Of a stretch of 7,626 nucleotides of DNA, positions 1-6,045 are shown one piece after another; the first letter of the stretch is position 1, and the number at the start of each line of letters is the position of its first letter. Source of the stretch: an uncultured Lachnospiraceae bacterium (GTDB lineage Bacteria; Bacillota; Clostridia; Lachnospirales; Lachnospiraceae); assembly GCA_937885345.1 (NCBI GenBank), contig CAKZZH010000045.1, forward strand, positions 1-7,626. The letters are read 5' to 3'. Below the pieces are notes generated by a model. That model did no database searches, was not told the DNA's origin, and worked only from the letters and a program-made list of their open reading frames with translations. A program made the translations under genes and the position numbers.

Positions 1-71
1 TCGATACAACAAAAACTTGTAAATGTCAACCTTAAATTGATGCGTTTATCCTAATGAGAGCTAAGTTTATG

Positions 72-100
72 TTGATTTGCTATATCTGATATGGTATACT
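72..100 (+). promoter_or_regulatory. Predicted sigma-A-type promoter of the five-gene operon
   Basis: A -35 element TTGATT (72-77) is followed by a 17-bp spacer and a -10 element TATACT (95-100). The -10 is preceded by TG one base upstream (92-93), giving an extended -10. Transcription would begin near 107, leaving a leader of about 58 nt before the first start codon at 165. It is the best promoter match in the upstream region and no comparable gap exists further into the operon, so it probably drives all five genes. The start site is predicted from consensus only. Confidence 0.7.
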
Positions 101-135
101 TCTTTTTGGGTGATTTTTCTCATCTGATCATATAA
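82..135 (+). promoter_or_regulatory. Possible regulator half-sites around the operon promoter
   Basis: Two short elements resemble the arms of the perfect inverted repeat in front of the regulator gene (ATCTGGCATAT). ATATCTGATAT at 82-92 lies between the -35 and -10 elements and is itself an odd-centred palindrome. TCATCTGATCATATAA at 120-135 lies in the leader just after the predicted start site and matches TCATCTGGCATATAA (7475-7489) except that AT replaces one G. Their ATCTG cores start 38 bp apart; the arms at the regulator gene start 37 bp apart. Both contain indels relative to the perfect arm and the region is AT-rich, so chance similarity remains possible. Confidence 0.3.
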
Positions 136-151
136 CATTTTGCATTTCATT

Positions 152-159
152 GGGGGAGG
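152..159 (+). promoter_or_regulatory. Ribosome binding site that sets the start of the small secreted protein
   Basis: GGGGGAGG ends 5 nt before ATG at 165. A longer frame could open at TTG 150, but that codon overlaps this site and would add MGEVF before a standard Met-Lys-Lys signal-peptide start, so ATG 165 is preferred. Confidence 0.85.
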
Positions 160-164
160 TTTTT

Positions 165-551
165 ATGAAAAAAGCATTAAAGTTCTTTTTGGTCTTTGTT
201 ACTATCTTTTCGGTATTAATCGGAGGCACTGTTTTGTCATATGCATCGTCAATGACAAGAGTGATAAATGATATTTATTTTAATGCATATTCGAGTATAA
301 GTGCTTCTAATGCATCAGTGGGTACCGTTAGTGGGTCGGGGAACATTTCCGTTACTGCAAGCGGTGTATATTCGTATATCAATTATAATACTCTTAAGGT
401 TACCACTGTTACAAAAAGCGAAAGTGATGATCCGGCTATAGTAGTCAGTTTTACTGCTCCGAGTGAATGTCGAAGCGTTAGAGTACTTGGCGGGCATACT
501 GCTAAATCAGGAACAGAGACATGGACCGGCGCTACTTCAGCATATTATTAA
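165..551 (+). CDS. Small Sec-exported protein of unknown function (128 aa)
   Basis: I do not recognise the family. Residues 1-27 form a classical Sec signal peptide: Met-Lys-Lys, a hydrophobic core at about 7-24, and a likely signal peptidase I site after Ser-Tyr-Ala (25-27). The mature part of about 101 residues is rich in Ser, Thr, Val and Gly, alternates polar and hydrophobic residues as in beta-strands, has a single cysteine (C102), and ends with a His-Thr-Ala...Trp-Thr-Gly...Ala-Tyr-Tyr tail (111-128). There is no second membrane segment, no sortase motif, and no lipobox, so it is probably released or weakly wall-associated. It is the first gene of the operon, with the strongest ribosome binding site, and lies 11 nt before the lipoprotein gene. 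A small exported protein leading an ABC-2 transporter operon could be a bacteriocin-like product, a signal, or an accessory of the lipoproteins. None of these is shown by sequence. Confidence 0.85.
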   Translation: MKKALKFFLVFVTIFSVLIGGTVLSYASSMTRVINDIYFNAYSSISASNASVGTVSGSGNISVTASGVYSYINYNTLKVTTVTKSESDDPAIVVSFTAPSECRSVRVLGGHTAKSGTETWTGATSAYY

Positions 552-556
552 GGGGG
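551..556 (+). promoter_or_regulatory. Ribosome binding site of the beta-propeller lipoprotein gene
   Basis: AGGGGG begins within the stop codon of the previous gene and ends 6 nt before ATG 563. It supports that start over the longer frame opening at 521, which would run inside the preceding gene and displace the signal sequence. Confidence 0.75.
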
Positions 557-562
557 ATAGAG

Positions 563-1654
563 ATGAGATGTTTCAAGGCGCAATTCATTTTATGCCTTCT
601 GTGTCTGACCTCTTTTTTTTCCGGATGTCACAATTTTTACCCGGCTGAATGTGCAAGGTGGGAAATGCTCGGACCGTTTTATATTGCAGGAGAAGATGCG
701 TGTTTTGTTACGGAAGACCATTACATCAATTCTTTGATGAGCGATAACAGCACATCTCTTATATGCAACAGCAATTCGTGCATGCACAATCGAGAAGACT
801 GTTCGGCATATTTTGAAGGCTCTAACATTTTTCCTTTTGTATATTCGGACAGGCTTATGATCATAACGGATTATCTTGCAAATTCCAATGGTGAGCTGTA
901 TCTGTATTCTGCAAATCCTGACGGGACCGGAAGGAAGAAGGAAGCGCTGATCAATGATAATGTACAGGTAATAAGAAATATTATTGTTGATGACGGCAAA
1001 ATCTTCATAGCTTATTACAACGGTAATACCAAAGATATGATGCCGATGGAAATGCCTCATGCAGGTGTTCTTTGCTATGATATCGCTACTCAGAAGACTG
1101 AGATGCTATGGGAGGCCGATGGTTATAATTTGATCATAGCTACCATGAATTATCAAAACGGGCTGCTGGCCTTTAATGAATTATCTTATGATTGTGACGA
1201 TTATGCGGAGCGTATCGATGACAGTGAATACTTAAAGGAGCATCGTTCCTATAACATGCACATTTATTCGTGCTATGATGGAACCTTTGAAATGGTCGAT
1301 ACGGTAAACGATATTGAGGATATTGGTTACATTCCGCTGTATGAAGAGTGTGCGTTCTATAATAAAGATGGTAGTTTATATGCTTTAAATACCGGCACCG
1401 GTGATTCCTTTATAATTTCAACAGCCATGAAATCTTTTCAAAGCTTTGATTCGGGTTTTGTTTATCTGTATGACTATGACAGCCGGTCGGGTGAACATAC
1501 TGTGTATACATATGATGGTGAACTGCATGAAACCGATGTGACATATGGGAATAAAGCGATAATAAGCGCGCATGGTGGCAGGTTTTTGCTGTGGGATTTT
1601 GATACTGTGGATGGTTCCGGAGAGCTGCGTTATGTCGAAAAAGAGGATTTATGA
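563..1654 (+). CDS. Probable beta-propeller lipoprotein (363 aa)
   Basis: This is an exported protein predicted to be lipid-anchored on the outer face of the membrane. Residues 1-21 form a short hydrophobic signal ending in Phe-Ser-Gly before Cys22, a permissive lipobox. Residues 68-80 carry a C-x4-C-x-H-x4-C motif (C68, C73, H75, C80). From memory this spacing recurs in Clostridia lipoproteins annotated as DUF5050 or TolB-like propellers; it could bind a metal or form disulfides. Further on are repeated short strands with turns such as Asp-Gly-Lys-Ile-Phe (about 143), Gly-Glu-Leu-Tyr-Leu-Tyr (about 110) and Gly-Ser-Leu-Tyr-Ala-Leu-Asn (about 270), which fit propeller blades. No enzyme active site is evident. 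Its end overlaps the next gene by 23 nt, and it sits between a small secreted protein and a solute-binding protein. A ligand- or protein-binding role on the cell surface is an inference. Confidence 0.8.
   Translation: MRCFKAQFILCLLCLTSFFSGCHNFYPAECARWEMLGPFYIAGEDACFVTEDHYINSLMSDNSTSLICNSNSCMHNREDCSAYFEGSNIFPFVYSDRLMIITDYLANSNGELYLYSANPDGTGRKKEALINDNVQVIRNIIVDDGKIFIAYYNGNTKDMMPMEMPHAGVLCYDIATQKTEMLWEADGYNLIIATMNYQNGLLAFNELSYDCDDYAERIDDSEYLKEHRSYNMHIYSCYDGTFEMVDTVNDIEDIGYIPLYEECAFYNKDGSLYALNTGTGDSFIISTAMKSFQSFDSGFVYLYDYDSRSGEHTVYTYDGELHETDVTYGNKAIISAHGGRFLLWDFDTVDGSGELRYVEKEDL
1619..1624 (+). promoter_or_regulatory. Ribosome binding site inside the preceding gene
   Basis: GGAGAG lies 7 nt before ATG 1632, inside the last codons of the preceding lipoprotein gene. 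It favours ATG 1632 over the upstream in-frame ATG at 1572, and implies translational coupling of the two lipoproteins. Confidence 0.65.
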
Positions 1655-3056
1655 TATTCGTATCAGGAGTAATATAATATTTTCATTACTGATCTTGATA
1701 TCTGTTTTTTTGTGTTCCTGCAGGGGAAATATGATTTCAAGCGGTATAGACGACCCTAAGGATAATGATGATAGCACAAATGGTGAGATATGTGTTATAA
1801 AGTGGGCTGTTCCTGATTATTTTGATGGTAAAGCCGACTATCTTAATGAACTTCTTGAATCTGACGGTAAATGTTACCGCTTGGAATTTGACTATATTAA
1901 TTCGGATTCGTATAACGATTCTTTAGAGTCGATCCTAAATAGCGGTGAGGATGATATCGTGTTTATGGGTTTTGGGGGAACGCCAACCGATTATGCGGGC
2001 ATGATCACAAACGGGCTTTTATATGAACTCTCCGATTACTTGGAAAACAATGGATACATGAGTATAAACAACGATGAAATATGGAATGTATGCAGGTACA
2101 ATGACGGGATATATGCATTCCCGAATCAGGCAAAGGGGATGTATATGGATTATTGCGCCATCGATAAGAGCGTCTTTCCGGGTATTAGCGGTGAGGTTTT
2201 TGATATCCTGAGTTTTCTTGACAGTGCATCAGAGGCTGATTACGTTAATGTCGGGTATCCGGTCATATATATGGGAGGAAGAAGCGCGGACGGGGTAGCA
2301 TATTCAATCTACAATGCCTCTGTCAACGGGGTTTTTGTTGATCTCAAGACAGGAGAAGTAACCAATCCTTTTGAAAATGATCGATTTACAGAATTGCTGA
2401 CTTCTTTGGAGACTTTGAAGAATAACGGTATAGTAGTAACCATCAACGACTCTGATAAATTGGAGAAAGTGCTGAATAAAGGGGATTTTGCTGCAGTTTT
2501 ATTTTTGGATGTAAGTAAGGACCTTTTTGATGAAACCTTATATGAGATACAGAAGCTTCCCTTTACCGTTGAAGCATGTATGACGGGCAGCACAGCTGTT
2601 TCTGCAGCTTCGGATAATAAAGATCTCGCATTGGAACTTCTCGGATTGTTGTACACTGACAGCAATTATGCCAATGCCCTTGTATATGGTAACCCGACAA
2701 GCTATACGGTTATCGATGGTACGGTCACACAATCGTCCGGCTATTTTATGAATTCGATATTTCTCGGAATAGCAGATAATGTATATGCTAACGTATCGGA
2801 TATCTATTCAGGTGATAAAAGAGCCGTTAAAGATGCGTTTGTTGCATCCGGTGCATATACTCCATTTATATACAGCGGTTATATTACGGAAGATAAATCT
2901 GTTATTGCAACCGGGATATCTCTGGAAAAATTGATCACAAATGCGGTTGAAGATAGCCTGAAAGGTAAGGTTGATATTGAGGCTTATCGTGAAAGGTTTA
3001 AATCTCTTGGCGGAGATGATGTTCTAAAGTATTATAGCGGTATATTCAGAAGGTGA
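1632..3056 (+). CDS. Solute-binding-protein-like lipoprotein (474 aa)
   Basis: This protein is probably a cell-surface lipoprotein of the family 1 extracellular solute-binding fold, which captures small ligands for ABC transporters. Residues 13-29 are hydrophobic and lead to a lipobox Leu-Cys-Ser-Cys with Cys30 as the lipidated residue. After an acidic linker (about 33-53), the domain opens with a strand Val-Ile-Lys-Trp-Ala. It then shows the usual order of a Leu-rich helix, a Ser-Gly-Glu-Asp-Asp-Ile-Val strand, a Gly-x-Leu-Tyr-Glu-Leu-Ser-Asp-Tyr-Leu helix and a Tyr-Ala-Phe-Pro-Asn-Gln strand, as in maltose-type binding proteins. The length is normal for the family. The gene overlaps the previous one by 23 nt and is followed 19 nt later by an ABC-2 permease, not by the two importer permeases expected for this family. 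The ligand cannot be read from sequence. The fold is recognised by pattern, not by alignment. Confidence 0.8.
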   Translation: MSKKRIYDIRIRSNIIFSLLILISVFLCSCRGNMISSGIDDPKDNDDSTNGEICVIKWAVPDYFDGKADYLNELLESDGKCYRLEFDYINSDSYNDSLESILNSGEDDIVFMGFGGTPTDYAGMITNGLLYELSDYLENNGYMSINNDEIWNVCRYNDGIYAFPNQAKGMYMDYCAIDKSVFPGISGEVFDILSFLDSASEADYVNVGYPVIYMGGRSADGVAYSIYNASVNGVFVDLKTGEVTNPFENDRFTELLTSLETLKNNGIVVTINDSDKLEKVLNKGDFAAVLFLDVSKDLFDETLYEIQKLPFTVEACMTGSTAVSAASDNKDLALELLGLLYTDSNYANALVYGNPTSYTVIDGTVTQSSGYFMNSIFLGIADNVYANVSDIYSGDKRAVKDAFVASGAYTPFIYSGYITEDKSVIATGISLEKLITNAVEDSLKGKVDIEAYRERFKSLGGDDVLKYYSGIFRR

Positions 3057-3064
3057 TCAAAGAT

Positions 3065-3070
3065 GGGGAG
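3065..3070 (+). promoter_or_regulatory. Ribosome binding site that sets the permease start
   Basis: GGGGAG ends 5 nt before ATG 3076. The alternative in-frame GTG at 3070 overlaps this site and has only a weak purine stretch upstream, so ATG 3076 is preferred. Confidence 0.65.
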
Positions 3071-3075
3071 TGGGT

Positions 3076-5124
3076 ATGGTTTTCTTTGAATTAAGGAGAT
3101 TGTATCGTAGCAGGCTGCTTATATCCGTATATGCGATTTCATTGCTTGCATGTATAATATTGTATCTGTTTAATCTGACTGTCCAGGGCAGGGGCTATTC
3201 TGTTTCATCCGAAAAAAGGCTTATATCGGATTATAATCTGCATAGGATCACATCTGATGAGCTCGAAGAGATGAGCATGAACATTATCTTTGATCAGGAT
3301 AATACCAAACCTGTTTATACCGATTCCTTAAGATCCGAGTATCTGCTGTACGAGAATATTATCAAGGAAATACGCGAAAATGAGGATTATGAGCTGAGAA
3401 TTGACCGGATCCTGCAGGATGAAGCCAATGATGGATATCTGTCCTTATTTGGCGAAAGTAATGATTATGATAAGATCCAAAAAGAAAAAAAGGATTTTAC
3501 TGACTTTGATGATCTTAAGATAACACAGATCGGTGGTTCATGGGTTACAGATGTTTTTGATAATATTCCTTTAAAGCTTATTGCCCTTCTGATCATATTT
3601 TTTCTTCTTGATATCCTGATTTGTTCCCGATTCGACAAAGGTCTGTATCGTTATGAAAAAATGTCATATTCTCCTATAAAGGCACAGAGGTCAAGATTTG
3701 TAGCAGGACTTCTGGCTTTGTCGATCTTATGGAGTTTGGCTTATGTGCTTCTGTGCATAATGGGCCTGTTTTTATATGGTACTGATGTTATATATGAACC
3801 TGTTCAGATGCTTTATGGATATAAGGATTGCATATTGAAAATAAATATCCTGGCGGCTCTGATGATCTACTGGATAACAACTCTTATTTCAATTAACGCT
3901 GTTTATTCTTTCCTTTTTCTTATTATCAGTTTCATAAAGAAACCTTTAATATCCTATTTTACGGTTATATTGCTGACAGCTATTTCAGTCCTTTTATACA
4001 TTTTTGTTGATCGTAATTCAAATGTCATGCTGCTCAAATACCTGAATATATGGGGCAGTGTTATGACGGAAGGATTGTTCAAGGATTATTTCCTTGTAAA
4101 TACATTTGGCAATTATTTGAACCTTTCGTATTTGAGAGTCGGCATAAGCGCTTTGGTGTTGCTTTTGTCTATGATAGCGAATGTTGTTTTCTACCATGAA
4201 AAGTCGGTAGATCTGGATCTCCGGATAAAATTACCTGTTGCCAAAAGTATAGGTGCATTTGAAAGCATCAAATTTTTTATCAAGCAGAAAGCTCTCATAT
4301 GGATATTTGCATTTGGGATGCTCCTTTTTGCGTTTTATGATGAGGGAAGGACATATTACGACAGCGAGGATGAGATTTATTTCAGATATTATGTTGTTTT
4401 GCTCAGCGGTGAGTATACTGACCAAAAGTACGGATATCTCGAGGATGAATATAATAAAATCCTCAGTTATGAGGAAAAACTTACGTCGGAGGATATTACG
4501 GATGAGGAAATCACATATTATCAGAATCTGGTAAAACGCAGATCAGGGTTGGAAAGGTGTATTGATTATGCTGATTATCTCAGGGAAAATGGTGGGGATT
4601 TTGTATATTACAAAGGCTATTATCGCCTTTTTGGTATAGGTGAAGATTGCCTGCGCTATATTATATATAATCTGATCATGCTTATATTCGTGATCATCCT
4701 GTCATCATGTTCTGAGCGTATGGATATTGAATCCAAGATGGACAGAATGATCAAAATGACGGATTATAAAATGCGGAGAATACTGCAAATAAAAAGGATG
4801 CAGAAGCTATTGGCAACCGTGTTTATAGTCGTGGTCACATATGTGGTCAGATTTGTTGAGGTCAGCAGAAAACATGATCTGTCTGTTCTGAGTGCTGCCA
4901 GAAGTCTTCAAATATTCAGCCGGATACCGGGTGGCATTAATTTTCTATTGTTGCTGATAATACAAGGATCGATCACAGCAGGTGTATATTATTTTATTTC
5001 ATGTTTTTTTGGACGGATTTACAGGCAAACAGGAAATCATATGGCGGCTTTTGCTCTTGCGACCGGCACCGGTGCGATAATTAATCTGATCTTGTTCATC
5101 GTTTTCAGCGGTTTGGGTATGTAG
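3076..5124 (+). CDS. ABC-2-type transporter permease, internally duplicated (682 aa)
   Basis: This is a multi-pass membrane protein that should pair with the ATPase encoded next. By eye, hydrophobic segments fall at about 14-32, 166-184, 208-233, 256-287, 291-311, 352-373, 406-421, 526-544, 577-594, 621-645 and 656-677. Large hydrophilic, acidic, Tyr-rich domains at 33-165 and 422-525 lie between the first and second helix of each half and would face outward. Each half starts with Phe-Phe and basic residues, then a helix, the outer domain, a helix, a basic cytoplasmic stretch (185-207; 546-577) and further helices, so the chain looks like two fused ABC-2 subunits. ABC-2 permeases are usually single units of roughly 250-400 residues working as dimers, so this one may supply the whole membrane part. 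Export or ligand removal is the usual role of the class; the substrate is unknown. Its stop lies 20 nt before the ATPase start. Confidence 0.85.
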   Translation: MVFFELRRLYRSRLLISVYAISLLACIILYLFNLTVQGRGYSVSSEKRLISDYNLHRITSDELEEMSMNIIFDQDNTKPVYTDSLRSEYLLYENIIKEIRENEDYELRIDRILQDEANDGYLSLFGESNDYDKIQKEKKDFTDFDDLKITQIGGSWVTDVFDNIPLKLIALLIIFFLLDILICSRFDKGLYRYEKMSYSPIKAQRSRFVAGLLALSILWSLAYVLLCIMGLFLYGTDVIYEPVQMLYGYKDCILKINILAALMIYWITTLISINAVYSFLFLIISFIKKPLISYFTVILLTAISVLLYIFVDRNSNVMLLKYLNIWGSVMTEGLFKDYFLVNTFGNYLNLSYLRVGISALVLLLSMIANVVFYHEKSVDLDLRIKLPVAKSIGAFESIKFFIKQKALIWIFAFGMLLFAFYDEGRTYYDSEDEIYFRYYVVLLSGEYTDQKYGYLEDEYNKILSYEEKLTSEDITDEEITYYQNLVKRRSGLERCIDYADYLRENGGDFVYYKGYYRLFGIGEDCLRYIIYNLIMLIFVIILSSCSERMDIESKMDRMIKMTDYKMRRILQIKRMQKLLATVFIVVVTYVVRFVEVSRKHDLSVLSAARSLQIFSRIPGGINFLLLLIIQGSITAGVYYFISCFFGRIYRQTGNHMAAFALATGTGAIINLILFIVFSGLGM

Positions 5125-5131
5125 ATAGTAT

Positions 5132-5137
5132 GAGGGA
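5132..5137 (+). promoter_or_regulatory. Ribosome binding site that sets the ATPase start
   Basis: GAGGGA lies 7 nt before ATG 5145. The other in-frame start, ATG 5130, overlaps the site and has no comparable sequence upstream. Confidence 0.65.
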
Positions 5138-5144
5138 AAATATT

Positions 5145-6041
5145 ATGAAGCTTACGATTGATGATCTGCAAAAAAAATATAACAAAAAGACCGTTCTTGA
5201 CATTCCAAGTATGACTCTGGAGGAAAAGATATACGGGTTGATCGGCTGCAACGGAGCCGGCAAGACTACTCTTATGAATATTTTATGCGGAATGCTTAAG
5301 CCGGATTCCGGAAGCGTTAAATATGATGGAGAGGATATATTCAGCCTTGATGGTAAATACAGACGTCTTATAGGTTATGTACCGCAGGATTCAATGTTTT
5401 ATGATCAATTTACGGTGATGGATTTTGTTATTTATGTACTGCTGTTAAAGGGCGGAAATCCGAAAGATTCCGGCACGTTGGCGTATATCGATGAATTGCT
5501 TGAACTTTTTAATCTGACCGAGCAGAAAAACAAGAAGATCTCTAAGCTTTCCGGTGGTATGAAGAGGAGAGTTATGCTTGTTCAGGCTCTTTTGGAAGAT
5601 CCCCGGATATTGTTTCTTGATGAACCTTCGGTTGGGCTGGACCCTTCCGAGAGGATAAATATGAAAAATCATATATCAAAGATCAGCGTTGGAAGGATCG
5701 TCCTTATATCAACGCATATTACTTCCGATCTTGAATATTTGGCAGATGAACTTATTCTTATCAAGGATGGCAGGATAGTTCGGAAGGGTGATACATCCAT
5801 GCTTCTTAAGGAGGTATCTCAGCACATTTTGACCGCAAGATGCCCGGCATCACGCATAAATGAATATTCTGCTCAATACAGAATCTCCAAGATAAGATAT
5901 GAAGGAGATGAATGCATCTTTAATTTCTTTAATGATGGGAATGCAGATCTTGATGATATCGTTCTGCAGGACTATAAGTCCTATGCCGACATGGAGGATC
6001 TGTATGCATATTATCTCTTTGAAGCCCCCGCAAAGGCCTGA
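5145..6041 (+). CDS. ABC transporter ATP-binding protein (298 aa)
   Basis: This cytoplasmic ATPase powers the permease encoded just upstream. All motifs are intact: Walker A Gly-Cys-Asn-Gly-Ala-Gly-Lys-Thr-Thr (34-42), Q-loop Val-Pro-Gln (Q81), signature Leu-Ser-Gly-Gly-Met (135-139), Walker B Ile-Leu-Phe-Leu-Asp-Glu-Pro (155-161) with catalytic E160, D-loop Gly-Leu-Asp-Pro (164-167) and switch histidine H191. The arrangement matches the ATPases of ABC-2 exporters and antibiotic-resistance or bacteriocin-immunity modules (CcmA-like), not importer ATPases of the MalK type, which carry a longer C-terminal regulatory domain. Residues from about 215 form a short C-terminal extension common in this class. 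It is the last gene of the operon; its stop codon lies 4 nt from the stop codon of the convergent regulator gene, and I see no hairpin with a T-run after it. Confidence 0.95.
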   Translation: MKLTIDDLQKKYNKKTVLDIPSMTLEEKIYGLIGCNGAGKTTLMNILCGMLKPDSGSVKYDGEDIFSLDGKYRRLIGYVPQDSMFYDQFTVMDFVIYVLLLKGGNPKDSGTLAYIDELLELFNLTEQKNKKISKLSGGMKRRVMLVQALLEDPRILFLDEPSVGLDPSERINMKNHISKISVGRIVLISTHITSDLEYLADELILIKDGRIVRKGDTSMLLKEVSQHILTARCPASRINEYSAQYRISKIRYEGDECIFNFFNDGNADLDDIVLQDYKSYADMEDLYAYYLFEAPAKA

Positions 6042-6045
6042 TCGC

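Noticed and set aside
1..71. CRISPR, tRNA, riboswitch or mobile-element signals, here and in the rest of the window
   Set aside because: I found no regularly spaced repeats, cloverleaf, conserved riboswitch core, transposase or paired terminal repeats; this stretch is plain AT-rich upstream DNA.
150..164. TTG start at 150 adding five residues to the small secreted protein
   Set aside because: It overlaps the GGGGGAGG ribosome binding site of ATG 165 and would put acidic residues before a standard Met-Lys-Lys signal peptide.
613..620. T8 tract in the lipoprotein signal sequence as a phase-variation switch
   Set aside because: Similar tracts (T7 at 1705-1711, A8 at 5170-5177) occur elsewhere and simply encode Phe- or Lys-rich stretches; all reading frames are intact and there is no sign of switching.
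590..1060. 156-residue open frame on the - strand opposite the lipoprotein gene
   Set aside because: It lies wholly opposite a well-supported gene, shows no ribosome binding site or recognisable domain, and looks like a shadow frame; the same applies to the other opposite-strand frames.
1391..5074. Shared 13-bp ACCGGCACCGGTG at 1391-1403 and 5062-5074
   Set aside because: Both copies encode Thr-Gly-Thr-Gly in unrelated proteins; nothing else around them matches, so this is coincidental codon use.
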